Below are positions 1 through 9,170 of a stretch of 64,000 bases of DNA, piece by piece. The position numbers were made by a program, and so were the translations under genes. The notes beneath the pieces are model-generated. The model saw only the letters and a program-made list of their open reading frames with translations. It ran no database searches and was not told where the DNA came from. How positions within the stretch are numbered: position 1 is the first letter of the stretch; each line of letters opens with the position of its first letter. Source of the DNA: Bacillus pseudomycoides DSM 12442 (GTDB taxonomy: Bacteria > Bacillota > Bacilli > Bacillales > Bacillaceae_G); NCBI RefSeq assembly GCF_000161455.1, contig NZ_CM000745.1, positions 2,966,877 to 3,030,876 of the forward strand, given 5' to 3'.

Positions 1-842
1 ATTATCCTTCGATCTTTATTTTGTTCTAACTCTACTCGAACTTTTCCTAATGAATGGCCATTAGATCCGAGTTGTACAACGGTTACACCATTTACTTTCG
101 TATTTGCAATAGAGCGATGTTGGTGACCTGTTAGTAATATATCAATACCATCTATTTCTTGGCACATCGCATATCCTTGATTCTCACCGGTTGAAATTTC
201 TGTTGGTTCTCCAGATTGTAAATCCCTTTCAAAGCCACCATGATATGCTACGACTAATAAGTCAGGCTGCTCTTGGTTATGAATGAGAGAAACCCATTTT
301 TTGGTTGTTTCTAGTGCATCTTCAAATAGTAAATCTTTAATATGAGGTGGCTGCTCCCAATTTGGGATGTAATGTGTTGTAACTCCCAAGATAGCGACTT
401 TTATATTAGGATGTATGTGTTTAATAATATAGGGTGTCCCAAAGTAAGGATCTTTTGTATGTTTATTTAAAATATTTGCAGATAGATAAGGCATATTCGC
501 GTTTAATATAGCTTTGTTTAATACATCCATTCCATAGTTGAATTCGTGATTTCCGATAACGGCCGCATCATATCCAATGTAATTCGCGATAAGTGACATT
601 GGGTTCTTTTTATGCTGTATATATTTAGCGTAGTAATAGGTGAATGGAGTTCCTTGTATAAAATCGCCGTTATCGATCACAATTACATGTTCATGTTGGT
701 TACGCTCTTGGGTGATACGTGTTGCAAGTTTGGCTAATCCTATTTCTGCTGGCTCGTTATTTCGATAATGAATTGGATAAATCGTACCGTGTATATCGCT
801 TGTTAGTAGAATGTTTATATGAACGATGTTGTTCTTATTCAA
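1..842 (-). CDS. Metallophosphoesterase, UshA/YunD-like 5'-nucleotidase family (partial)
   Basis: Calcineurin-like phosphoesterase that probably hydrolyses nucleotides or related phosphoesters. The frame runs off the left edge, so only the N-terminal 280 residues are present. Metal-binding motifs are in the expected order: DIHG near residue 16, NGD near 59, GNHE near 99, a YHGGFERD segment, and GHQH. The start is a TTG at 842-840 preceded by an AGAAGG ribosome site, giving MNKNNIVHINILLTSD. There is no signal peptide, unlike secreted UshA proteins, so it is probably cytoplasmic like YunD. The C-terminal nucleotide-binding domain lies outside the window, and the exact substrate cannot be told from this half. 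Confidence 0.85.
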   Translation of the reverse strand, partial: MNKNNIVHINILLTSDIHGTIYPIHYRNNEPAEIGLAKLATRITQERNQHEHVIVIDNGDFIQGTPFTYYYAKYIQHKKNPMSLIANYIGYDAAVIGNHEFNYGMDVLNKAILNANMPYLSANILNKHTKDPYFGTPYIIKHIHPNIKVAILGVTTHYIPNWEQPPHIKDLLFEDALETTKKWVSLIHNQEQPDLLVVAYHGGFERDLQSGEPTEISTGENQGYAMCQEIDGIDILLTGHQHRSIANTKVNGVTVVQLGSNGHSLGKVRVELEQNKDRRI

Positions 843-1000
843 GCTTATCAACCTTCTTTTTTTGTTATCTTATGATAAATCATAACAAATAATCTAGGTT
901 TATTTTTTGTCAAATGTTTAGAAAATATAAAAATATATAATGAAGAAAATGAAAATGTTTTTGGAGTATCGTATGATGACAGGAGAAGGAGGAGAATACT

Positions 1001-1483
1001 ATGGCTTTGCAACATGAATTTGTATTTGTTTCAAATGAAAAAGGAGAGCTAAGTTCTGAAGATTTTTCTTGGCATGACAGGGAGTTTTTTTATAAAGATG
1101 GAACGGTTGTTGAAGAATGCGTGATATTCAGTGATGAAATTGTTTTGTATGTGTCAGATTTTTTACAGTGGATTCCAACATATAATCCTTTTAAGAAAGA
1201 GAAAGGGTTTGGTATCCATTATTATGGTATTACAAAAATCGAGAAAGAGGGAGCAGAAATAGCGATCAACCTATTTCGCTCATTAGTCAATCTCTTTTCA
1301 TTGGGACCTGAAAAAATAGAACTCACAGGCTCATTTCAATGGACGGTAGAGTGTGATACGGATGGAGAGTATGAACACCTTAGTTTTAATCGAGATATTC
1401 TTTGTACAGAGTTAGAGTCTTTAATTAGACTACTCTATAAAGTGGAAGCGGGAGAAGGACACCTTTTGCATTTTGGGATTTAA
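1001..1483 (+). CDS. Hypothetical protein, 160 aa
   Basis: I do not recognise this protein. It has a very strong ribosome site (GAAGGAGGAG, 982-994) just ahead of the ATG, so it is almost certainly translated. The sequence is soluble and acidic with many aromatic residues, has no signal peptide or membrane span, and contains two cysteines that do not form a metal-binding pattern. It stands alone between the divergently read phosphoesterase and a convergent membrane-protein gene. A short GAGC/GCTC hairpin at 1493-1505 follows but has no T run. Function unknown. Confidence 0.7.
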   Translation: MALQHEFVFVSNEKGELSSEDFSWHDREFFYKDGTVVEECVIFSDEIVLYVSDFLQWIPTYNPFKKEKGFGIHYYGITKIEKEGAEIAINLFRSLVNLFSLGPEKIELTGSFQWTVECDTDGEYEHLSFNRDILCTELESLIRLLYKVEAGEGHLLHFGI

Positions 1484-1519
1484 TTTTTTATCGAGCGTAG
1501 TGCTCAAACATAACAAATG

Positions 1520-1819
1520 TTAATTTTTTCTAAATAAAGCTGAAATAAAAGAAATAGCAATTGCTATGAATAAAGAAATACTGGCGATAAGTAACAAGAG
1601 GATTGCAATGAGACTATATAAATAACCTAATCCTTCACTAGTTATCATTATACCTCGATCAAAATATAGTATGCTGAACGTGCCAATGGAGAGAATAAGC
1701 ATGACAACACCTGGGAGGTATTTATAAGGTGACTTTAATTTTACTGAAAGGTAAATAGAACTAATTGTAATAAGGGAAAAAACAATTAAAAAGGTGTAGG
1801 AAACCACTTGTTCACTCAT
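1520..1819 (-). CDS. Small membrane protein, three predicted spans
   Basis: A 99-residue hydrophobic protein with spans at roughly residues 8-25, 34-52 and 64-93 and a short basic tail (ALFRKN). Two ATG codons are adjacent. The second (1819) has the better spacing from the GGGAGGAGAA ribosome site, but the first (1822) is possible. No catalytic or transport motif is visible and I do not recognise the family. It has no operon partner: its upstream side faces the tkt promoter region and its downstream side is convergent with the 160-residue hypothetical gene. Confidence 0.6.
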   Translation of the reverse strand: MSEQVVSYTFLIVFSLITISSIYLSVKLKSPYKYLPGVVMLILSIGTFSILYFDRGIMITSEGLGYLYSLIAILLLLIASISLFIAIAISFISALFRKN

Positions 1820-1822
1820 CAT

Positions 1823-2167
1823 TTCTCCTCCCGCAGTTTTTATTTGATATATACGACGAAAATTAATATATATTCATTTCTATTATATATGTTGTGAATA
1901 AATGGTAAATAGAGGAGTGGAGAATATTTGCTAAAGATTTTTATGAGCCACGTATGAAAATACAGATAATTCCCTTTATTATCAATAAATGAATAATGAA
2001 AAAGTATAGCAGATTGAAACCCTATACATTGTGAAATTTAGTATGTTTTTTGAACAAATTCGAAAAAACATCAACATATTTGTCGATACATGTTGTATAA
2101 TCTTGCGTGGGAAGCTATCATATAAATGTGTAAAACGTTTACTAATATAAGCGAAGGGAAGAATAGC
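1823..2167 (+). promoter_or_regulatory. Intergenic region with probable tkt promoter
   Basis: This 345-base AT-rich stretch has no open frame. A TATAAT hexamer at 2096-2101 lies about 66 bases upstream of the chosen tkt ATG and is the best -10 candidate; I see no convincing -35 at the right distance. An inverted repeat at 2046-2068 (T6-GAA-CAAA-TTC-GA6) lies just upstream. It could be an operator, but it does not match a LexA box. Confidence 0.4.
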
Positions 2168-4168
2168 ATGTCACATTCAATCGAACAACTTTCTATCAAC
2201 ACGATTCGCACATTATCCATTGATGCGATTGAAAAAGCAAACTCTGGTCACCCAGGAATGCCAATGGGTGCAGCACCAATGGCTTATACATTATGGACGC
2301 AATTTATGAAACATAATCCAAATAACCCAACGTGGTTTAACCGCGATCGTTTCGTATTATCTGCAGGCCATGGTTCAATGTTATTATACAGCCTACTTCA
2401 TCTATCTGGTTACGACGTAACAATGGATGATTTAAAGAATTTCCGTCAATGGGGAAGCAAAACTCCAGGACATCCTGAGTATGGTCACACAGCAGGCGTA
2501 GATGCAACAACTGGTCCGCTTGGACAAGGTATTTCGACAGCTGTTGGTATGGCAATGGCTGAGAGACATTTAGCAGCGAAGTATAACCGTGATGCATACA
2601 ATGTAGTTGACCATTATACATACGCAATTTGCGGTGATGGCGATTTAATGGAAGGCGTTTCTGCTGAAGCATCTTCATTAGCTGCTCACTTAGGATTAGG
2701 TCGACTTGTTGTATTATACGATTCTAATGATATTTCATTAGATGGTGATTTAAATCGTTCATTCTCTGAAAGTGTAGAAGATCGTTATAAAGCATATGGT
2801 TGGCAAGTAATCCGTGTTGAGGATGGAAACGATGTTGCAGCAATTGCGAAAGCAATTGAGGAAGCGAAAGCTGACGAAAAACGCCCAACGCTAATCGAAG
2901 TAAGAACAACAATCGGTTTCGGTTCTCCAAACAAATCAGGAAAATCAGCTTCACACGGTTCTCCACTAGGTGTAGACGAAACAAAATTAACAAAAGAAGC
3001 GTATGCTTGGACAGCTGAACAAGACTTCCATGTATCAGAAGAAGTATATGATAACTTCCGTAAAACGGTACAAGATGTTGGCGAAACAGCTCAAGCTGAG
3101 TGGAACACAATGCTTGGTGAATACGCACAAACATATCCAGAATTAGCAAATGAATTACAAACAGCGATGAAGGGTCTTCTTCCAGAAGGTTGGGATCAAA
3201 ACTTACCAACTTATGAATTAGGATCAAAAACAGCAACTCGTTCTTCTTCAGGTACTGTAATTAACGCGATTGCAGAAGCGGTACCATCATTCTTTGGTGG
3301 ATCTGCAGACCTTGCTGGTTCTAACAAAACATACATGAATAACGAAAAAGACTTTACAAGAGCTGACTACAGCGGTAAAAATATTTGGTACGGTGTACGT
3401 GAGTTCGCGATGGGTGCAGCAATGAACGGTATCGCACTTCATGGCGGCTTAAAAACTTACGGTGGTACGTTCTTCGTATTCTCTGATTACTTACGTCCAG
3501 CAATCCGTCTTGCAGCATTAATGCAATTGCCTGTAACATATGTGTTTACACATGACAGTATCGCTGTTGGTGAAGATGGTCCAACACATGAACCGGTCGA
3601 GCAGTTAGCGGCGCTTCGTGCAATGCCAAATGTATCTGTTATTCGTCCTGCTGACGGTAACGAGTCTGTTGCAGCTTGGAAGTTAGCTTTAGGGTCTACA
3701 AACACACCAACTGCATTAATTTTAACTCGTCAAGATCTTCCAACATTAGAAGGTGCAAAAGACGATACCTATGAAAAAGTTGCAAAAGGAGCGTATGTAA
3801 TTTCTGCAAGCAAGAAAGAAATTGCTGATGTAATCTTACTTGCAACTGGTTCTGAAGTAAGCTTAGCGATTGAAGCGCAAAAAGCATTAGCAGAAGATGG
3901 TGTTGATGCAGCTGTTGTCAGCATGCCATCTATGGATCGCTTTGAAGCGCAATCTGCTGAATATAAAGAATCTGTATTACCAAAAGCAGTAACAAAACGT
4001 TTCGCAATTGAAATGGGTGCGACTTTCGGATGGCACCGTTACGTTGGTCTTGAAGGAGATGTACTAGGTATCGATACATTCGGTGCTTCTGCTCCTGGTG
4101 AAAAGATCATGGAAGAGTATGGATTCACTGTAGAAAATGTTGTTCGTAAAGTAAAAGAAATGCTTTAA
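2168..4168 (+). CDS. tkt: Transketolase
   Basis: Thiamine-diphosphate enzyme of the non-oxidative pentose phosphate pathway. It moves two-carbon units between ketose and aldose phosphates (xylulose 5-phosphate with ribose 5-phosphate or erythrose 4-phosphate). At 666 residues it is full length. Visible hallmarks are the ANSGHPGMPMG segment near the N terminus, a GDGDLMEGVSAEA thiamine-binding motif near residue 155, and THDSIAVGEDGPTHEP in the pyrimidine-binding domain. An upstream in-frame ATG at 2126 is open, but the start at 2168 (MSHSIEQL) has the GAAGGGA ribosome site and the family's usual N terminus. It is followed by its own terminator and by sirA and yneF, as in B. subtilis. Confidence 0.97.
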   Translation: MSHSIEQLSINTIRTLSIDAIEKANSGHPGMPMGAAPMAYTLWTQFMKHNPNNPTWFNRDRFVLSAGHGSMLLYSLLHLSGYDVTMDDLKNFRQWGSKTPGHPEYGHTAGVDATTGPLGQGISTAVGMAMAERHLAAKYNRDAYNVVDHYTYAICGDGDLMEGVSAEASSLAAHLGLGRLVVLYDSNDISLDGDLNRSFSESVEDRYKAYGWQVIRVEDGNDVAAIAKAIEEAKADEKRPTLIEVRTTIGFGSPNKSGKSASHGSPLGVDETKLTKEAYAWTAEQDFHVSEEVYDNFRKTVQDVGETAQAEWNTMLGEYAQTYPELANELQTAMKGLLPEGWDQNLPTYELGSKTATRSSSGTVINAIAEAVPSFFGGSADLAGSNKTYMNNEKDFTRADYSGKNIWYGVREFAMGAAMNGIALHGGLKTYGGTFFVFSDYLRPAIRLAALMQLPVTYVFTHDSIAVGEDGPTHEPVEQLAALRAMPNVSVIRPADGNESVAAWKLALGSTNTPTALILTRQDLPTLEGAKDDTYEKVAKGAYVISASKKEIADVILLATGSEVSLAIEAQKALAEDGVDAAVVSMPSMDRFEAQSAEYKESVLPKAVTKRFAIEMGATFGWHRYVGLEGDVLGIDTFGASAPGEKIMEEYGFTVENVVRKVKEML

Positions 4169-4177
4169 TGGTTTGTG

Positions 4178-4207
4178 AAAAATCTCTCCGGCATGGAGAG
4201 ATTTTTC
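4178..4207 (+). terminator. Rho-independent terminator after tkt
   Basis: A 12-bp stem AAAAATCTCTCC / GGAGAGATTTTT with loop GGCAT, ending in a T run, 10 bases after the tkt stop. Confidence 0.9.
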
Positions 4208-4324
4208 TATGTAAATGAGTTTATTCGACAGAAAAAGTTTTTTCTTTCTCCGTAGTCAGACAATCATTGCATATTTTCTTCTATATAATGAAGAGAAAAG
4301 GTTGTCCAGAGCGGGAGGGAAAGT

Positions 4325-4765
4325 ATGAAAACGTATGAATTGTATTTAATTCAAGAAGATGTTGCGAAGGCATACTTTGGTCGGGAGTATTTGTTTTTCG
4401 ATTTATTTGCTCGATTTTCAGAATCTGATTCCCTTTCGGAAAAGAAAGTGTTATATAAGCAGATGATGTATATTACGACACCATTACAAGTAATGAGAAT
4501 TCACCATAAATTAGAACAGGTTTTACGTAGTTTTGGGAAGTATAATAGAACACATCATACGCACATGCTTTATACTGGGGCAGAATACGGCGAAATAACG
4601 GTGAAATCACAATATATTCAAATGAGTACATCCGGAAATGTGTCGATGGAAACGACTTTCTTTGAGGTTCTCAGGAAATGCGAATTGACATTTTTAGCAA
4701 TGGATTATGAAAATAAAAAGTATGGTTGGTTAAATCCTCTGAAACAAGCACGAACATATGTGTAA
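4325..4765 (+). CDS. sirA: Sporulation inhibitor of replication SirA
   Basis: SirA (YneE in B. subtilis) binds domain I of DnaA and blocks new rounds of chromosome replication once sporulation starts. The call rests on size (146 aa against about 148), the MKTYELYLIQEDVAKAYFGRE start typical of the family, and position directly between tkt and yneF, the same order as in B. subtilis. The ribosome site GGGAGGGAAAGT lies just before the ATG. No membrane segment is present. In the model organism the gene is switched on by phosphorylated Spo0A; I did not identify a clear 0A box upstream. Confidence 0.85.
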   Translation: MKTYELYLIQEDVAKAYFGREYLFFDLFARFSESDSLSEKKVLYKQMMYITTPLQVMRIHHKLEQVLRSFGKYNRTHHTHMLYTGAEYGEITVKSQYIQMSTSGNVSMETTFFEVLRKCELTFLAMDYENKKYGWLNPLKQARTYV

Positions 4766-4843
4766 AAAATGTCGAATACAATCTTGTCTTATTGAAAAGG
4801 TTTTAGTACACTGTAAGGTAGACAACATGAAGGAGGAAAATAT

Positions 4844-5065
4844 ATGTCAATTTGGGTAGTTGTTCTAGTGGGCGTATTAGCACTAGTAGCAGGCGTGGCG
4901 TTAGGATTTTTCATCGCCCGCAAATATATGATGAATTACTTACAAAAAAATCCACCAATCAATGAACAAATGTTAAAAATGATGATGATGCAAATGGGAC
5001 AAAAACCATCCCAAAAGAAAATCAATCAAATGATGAGCGCAATGAACAAACAACAAATGAAATAA
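4844..5065 (+). CDS. yneF: YneF family (UPF0154) small membrane protein
   Basis: A 73-residue protein with one N-terminal membrane span (about residues 4-24), then an IARKYMMNYLQKNPPINEQM region and a methionine/glutamine-rich tail. This is the standard UPF0154 pattern, and the gene sits after sirA as in B. subtilis. It is probably a membrane-anchored cytoplasmic protein. Its function is not known. A strong AAGGAGGA site precedes the ATG. Confidence 0.9.
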   Translation: MSIWVVVLVGVLALVAGVALGFFIARKYMMNYLQKNPPINEQMLKMMMMQMGQKPSQKKINQMMSAMNKQQMK

Positions 5066-5073
5066 GCGCTAAA

Positions 5074-5105
5074 GGGGGCACTCGATAAGAGTGTCCTTTT
5101 CTTTT
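5074..5105 (+). terminator. Terminator after yneF
   Basis: Hairpin GG(G)GGCACTC / GAGTGTCC with loop GATAA, followed by TTTTCTTTT. Confidence 0.85.
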
Positions 5106-5190
5106 GGAAAACTTTAGTGTTTAAAACTTTTAAAAATTCTGTATTTTTGATAAACTGAAAACATCGCTCATTTCAAGGGAGGGGGATATA

Positions 5191-6942
5191 ATGAAGGTAT
5201 TTTTTAATTTAGCGTGGTTTTTTAAACAAGAAAAACGGGCGTACATAACGGGAATTATTTTGTTATTTGGTGTAGCACTTCTTGAGCTTGTTGCACCAAA
5301 AGTAATTGGAGTTGTTGTAGACCAAATTAATAACCAAACGCTAACATCTGAAAAGTTGTTACAATGGGTTGTTCTTTTAGTAGTTGTCGGGATTACAATG
5401 TATATATTACGTTACATATGGCGTATTATGATTTTTGGGTCTTCTTTAAAGCTCGCGCGCCAATTACGAAAGAAATTATATGAACATTTTACAAACATGA
5501 GTCCATCTTTTTATCAATCACATCGTACAGGGGACTTAATGGCCCATGCAACGAATGATATTCAAGCAATCCAACAGACAGCTGGAGCGGGCGTTTTGAC
5601 GCTTGTTGATTCGTTAGCCGTAGGTGGATGCGTGCTAGTGGCTATGGGGTTTACGATTAGTTGGAAGTTAACATTGTTAAGTTTAATCCCAATGCCGATT
5701 GTAGCGATTTCAACTAATTATTATGGTACTTTATTACACAGACGTTTTCATAAAGCACAGCAAGCGTTTTCTGAGATCAATGATAAAGTACAAGAAAGTA
5801 TGAGTGGAATGAAGGTGATTCGCTCAATTGGTCAAGAAAAGGAAGATTTGCAAGCATTCCGAAAAAAGTCAGAAGATGTTGTGCATAAAAATATGTTAGT
5901 TGCGCGTATCGATTCATTATTTGATCCAACAATTTCTCTTATTGTCGGTTTTTCATTCTTAATCGCTGTGTGCTATGGATCACTATTAGTTGTTCGCGGA
6001 GAACTGACAGTTGGTGAGTTAATTACATTTACAACATATTTAGGGACGCTTGTTTGGCCGATGCTCGCATTTGGTTGGCTGTTTAATATTATGGAACGTG
6101 GTCGTGCTTCATATGACCGTGTGGAAAAAATATTATCTCAAACTTCAGATGTTGTGAACAAAGATGGAGCGGTACATAAAGAGGCAAGCGGTGATATAAC
6201 GTTTGCAATTGATACATTTTCCTATAAGAAAAATGAAACTCTCCATTTAGAAGATATTCATTTCACACTGAAAAAGGGTGAAACATTAGGTATTGTTGGC
6301 CGCACTGGTGCAGGGAAAACGACATTGTTAAAATGTTTAATCAGGGAATATGATCATTTTAATGGATCGCTGCAAGTTGGTGGGAAAGATATTCGTGATA
6401 TGACGCTGCATGGCGTTCGATCTGCTATTTCGTATGTTCCTCAAGACCATTTCCTATTTTCAGCAAGTATAGGGGAAAATATTGCATTTGGAAAGGCTGA
6501 TGCTACATATAAAGAAATTGCATGTGCTGCTGATATTGCTTGTATTCATGATGATATTGTTCAATTTCCAGAAGGATACGATACGGTAGTAGGGGAACGA
6601 GGAGTGTCTTTATCAGGTGGGCAAAAACAAAGGATTTCTATTGCACGTGCTTTACTAACGAATGCTGAAATTTTAATTTTAGATGATTGTTTATCAGCAG
6701 TTGATGCAAAGACAGAAGAAACAATTTTAACAGCGCTGAAACGAGAAAGAGAGCAAAAAACAACGATTATTACAGCACATCGGTTAAGTGCCATTCAACA
6801 TGCAAATCTTATTCTTGTTGTTGATGAAGGAAAAATTGTAGAGCGTGGTACACATGAACAACTAATGAGGCAAGAAGGTTGGTATAAAGAGATGTATGAA
6901 AGCCAGCAGTTAGAAGCGTTAGTTGAGAAGGGAGGCATATAA
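5191..6942 (+). CDS. ABC exporter half-transporter, YheI/BmrC type (degenerate ATP site)
   Basis: Type IV ABC exporter half: six N-terminal membrane spans (to about residue 310), then a nucleotide-binding domain with Walker A GRTGAGKTT near 370, LSGGQKQR near 475 and Walker B ILILDD near 494. The residue after the Walker B aspartate is Asp where Glu is usual, the mark of the degenerate site in heterodimers such as BmrCD. The sequence resembles B. subtilis YheI throughout. The stop codon overlaps the ATG of the second half (TAATG), which implies translational coupling and a heterodimer. It probably exports drugs or another hydrophobic substrate. The GGGAGGGGG site before the ATG is strong. Confidence 0.88.
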   Translation: MKVFFNLAWFFKQEKRAYITGIILLFGVALLELVAPKVIGVVVDQINNQTLTSEKLLQWVVLLVVVGITMYILRYIWRIMIFGSSLKLARQLRKKLYEHFTNMSPSFYQSHRTGDLMAHATNDIQAIQQTAGAGVLTLVDSLAVGGCVLVAMGFTISWKLTLLSLIPMPIVAISTNYYGTLLHRRFHKAQQAFSEINDKVQESMSGMKVIRSIGQEKEDLQAFRKKSEDVVHKNMLVARIDSLFDPTISLIVGFSFLIAVCYGSLLVVRGELTVGELITFTTYLGTLVWPMLAFGWLFNIMERGRASYDRVEKILSQTSDVVNKDGAVHKEASGDITFAIDTFSYKKNETLHLEDIHFTLKKGETLGIVGRTGAGKTTLLKCLIREYDHFNGSLQVGGKDIRDMTLHGVRSAISYVPQDHFLFSASIGENIAFGKADATYKEIACAADIACIHDDIVQFPEGYDTVVGERGVSLSGGQKQRISIARALLTNAEILILDDCLSAVDAKTEETILTALKREREQKTTIITAHRLSAIQHANLILVVDEGKIVERGTHEQLMRQEGWYKEMYESQQLEALVEKGGI

Positions 6943-8705
6943 TGGCTGAGAAAAAAAGAAGCGATTTATGGCGATTACTTTCTTATATGAAACCATATAA
7001 AGGCTTATTGTCACTAGCATTTCTATTTCTAGTTGGTGCAACTGTTACAGAAATGATGGGTCCGTTTTTAATTAAACAGTTTCTTGATGAACATTTAGTT
7101 CCCCGTAACTTTGAACAATCAGCACTTGTAACCTTATTTGTTGTATATATGATTGCTCATTTATTAAAGGTTTTATTTACGTATTTAAATTTATTATATT
7201 TCCAAAATATAGCTTTCAAAATTGTGCAAGATATGCGAGTGGAAGTGTATGAACATGTACAACGGTTGTCATTAAGCTTTTTTGACCGTACACCAATTGG
7301 TACTCTCGTATCTCGTATAACAAATGATACAGAAGCAATTAAAGATTTCTATGTGAGTGTGTTATCAACATTTGTAAAAAATGTAGTGTTTTTAATTGGA
7401 ATTTTAGTGGCTATGTTTTTACTTAATGTGAAACTTACATTGTTTTCTCTTTTATTAATACCAATTATGTTGACGATTATGACCATGTATCGAAGGAAAA
7501 GCTCTGTTTTTTATTTAGAACTTCGCAATCAATTAAGTATTTTAAATGCAAGGCTTAATGAATCGATTCAAGGGATGAACATTGTGCAAGTGTTTCGTCA
7601 AGAAAAACGGATGCGAAAAGAATTTGAAGAAGTGAATAATAAGCATTACAGTGCTGGGCGCCGTACGTTAAAATTAGATGCATTGTTTTTACGACCGGCA
7701 ACAGATCTTGTTCATATTGTGGCGATTGCATTGGTGCTCGCATTATTTGGAATTGACGCTTTGAATAGTCCAGTTGAAGTTGGGGTATTATATGCTTTTG
7801 TTAACTATATTCATCGTTTTTTCCAACCTGTAAATGAAATGATGATGAAATTATCTTTCTTCCAACAAGCACTTGTTTCTTCATCACGTGTTTTTCATTT
7901 GATGGATGAAAAAGATTTAGCGCCTGTTCAACAAGGGAATGGAGAGCCGAAAGTACATGAAGGAGAAATTGAATTTAAAGATGTTACATTTTCATACGAC
8001 GGAAAACGTGATGTTTTAAAAAATGTATCTTTTCATGTAAAACCTGGGCAAACAGTTGCTTTTGTTGGGCATACCGGAAGTGGGAAAAGTACAATTATGA
8101 ACTTGTTGATGCGGTTTTATGATATTAAAGCGGGTCATATTTTAATAGACGGTGTAAACTTAGAAAAGTTTGAAGAGAAGGAAATTCGAAAGAGAATTGG
8201 GCTCGTATTGCAAGATGCCTTCTTGTTTGCCGGAAATGTGAAACAAAACATTCGCATGTATAATGAAAGTATTACGGATGAAGAAATAAAAGAAGCAGCA
8301 CGTTTTGTTCAAGCAAATACGTTTATTGAAAAGTTACCAGAACAGTATGATACAGAAGTAGTAGAAAGGGGAGCGGCATTCTCAAGTGGACAAAGGCAAC
8401 TCATCGCGTTTGCTAGAACGATTGCGACAAATCCGAAAGTATTGGTATTAGATGAAGCAACGGCCAATATTGATACAGAAACGGAAGAGGCCATTCAAAC
8501 AGCGTTGCAGCGTATGCGAAAAGGTAGAACAACAATTGCGATTGCACATCGCTTATCTACTATTCAAGATTCTGACCAAATCTTTGTTATGCATGATGGA
8601 GAAATTATAGAAAGAGGAACACATCAAGAGTTACTGAGTAAGCAAGGGTTATATTACAATATGTATTTACTTCAGAATAAAGGAAGCCTTCAGAAAGCCT
8701 TGTAG
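6942..8705 (+). CDS. ABC exporter half-transporter, YheH/BmrD type (catalytic ATP site)
   Basis: Partner of the preceding gene and overlapping it by one base. It has 587 residues with six membrane spans followed by an ATPase domain: Walker A GHTGSGKST near 376, a slightly altered signature FSSGQRQL, and Walker B VLVLDEAT near 500 with the catalytic glutamate intact. Together the two halves carry one active and one degenerate composite site. B. subtilis YheH is longer (673 aa), so this copy lacks the extra region of that protein. The 3' end of the gene itself forms the upstream arm of the terminator. Confidence 0.88.
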   Translation: MAEKKRSDLWRLLSYMKPYKGLLSLAFLFLVGATVTEMMGPFLIKQFLDEHLVPRNFEQSALVTLFVVYMIAHLLKVLFTYLNLLYFQNIAFKIVQDMRVEVYEHVQRLSLSFFDRTPIGTLVSRITNDTEAIKDFYVSVLSTFVKNVVFLIGILVAMFLLNVKLTLFSLLLIPIMLTIMTMYRRKSSVFYLELRNQLSILNARLNESIQGMNIVQVFRQEKRMRKEFEEVNNKHYSAGRRTLKLDALFLRPATDLVHIVAIALVLALFGIDALNSPVEVGVLYAFVNYIHRFFQPVNEMMMKLSFFQQALVSSSRVFHLMDEKDLAPVQQGNGEPKVHEGEIEFKDVTFSYDGKRDVLKNVSFHVKPGQTVAFVGHTGSGKSTIMNLLMRFYDIKAGHILIDGVNLEKFEEKEIRKRIGLVLQDAFLFAGNVKQNIRMYNESITDEEIKEAARFVQANTFIEKLPEQYDTEVVERGAAFSSGQRQLIAFARTIATNPKVLVLDEATANIDTETEEAIQTALQRMRKGRTTIAIAHRLSTIQDSDQIFVMHDGEIIERGTHQELLSKQGLYYNMYLLQNKGSLQKAL

Positions 8706-8732
8706 TATTAAGGTTTTGAAGGCCTCTTTTTT
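8686..8732 (+). terminator. Terminator overlapping the end of the exporter operon
   Basis: GCCTTCAGAAAGCCTT pairs with AAGGTTTTGAAGGC around a short loop, followed by CTCTTTTTTA. The left arm lies inside the last codons of the exporter gene. Confidence 0.75.
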
Positions 8733-8775
8733 ATTCTTTTAAAAATGATCACATTGCTGTAATTTCTGTTACGCC

Positions 8776-9027
8776 TCACATACTGAATTCGTAATGATAT
8801 TCTGTTCTTTCAATACATACACCAACTTCTAAATCATCTCCAACTAATATAAAATCTTCATCATACAAATTATAACTTCTTTTTCTAGTGGGTTTTCTTA
8901 ACTCAGTATTATTACCGATAAAATCTGTAAGTTTGTTGTTGAGAAACATTTGTACTATTGATGAATGAAAGGAATTAAGGAGCGTAGGAAGAATATCGTT
9001 TATAAAGAATAAGACGATGCTGTCAAA
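8776..9027 (-). pseudogene. Decayed C-terminal gene fragment, unknown family
   Basis: On the minus strand an 83-codon frame without a convincing start reads a protein-like sequence. It includes INDILPTLLNSF, NNKLTDFIGNNTELRK, YNLYDEDFILVGDD and ERTEYHYEF. The only ATG (8949) would give 57 residues and has no ribosome site. A stop lies directly upstream at 9028-9030. The most likely reading is the C terminus of a gene whose 5' part has been lost. A real short gene from 8949 cannot be excluded. I cannot assign a family. It lies between the exporter operon and the lipase. Confidence 0.4.
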
Positions 9028-9170
9028 TTATCATACTTATTAATGGAATAAATATGAATCTTAGAAACTTTAGAAGAAAATGAGATTTGGAAATAATAGC
9101 AGTTATTGTATTGCAACAGCATAGCAATCTATAAACTCTGCGTCATCTTTCTAAAAAAGGAGGGAGTATT

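Noticed and set aside
2046..2068. SOS-box-like palindrome upstream of tkt
   Set aside because: Centre is GAACAAATTC, which lacks the CGAAC...GTTCG pattern of the Bacillus LexA box; kept only as an inverted repeat.
2337..3887. Several minus-strand open frames of 60-170 codons inside tkt
   Set aside because: Leucine/histidine-rich shadow frames of a highly biased gene; no ribosome sites, no family resemblance.
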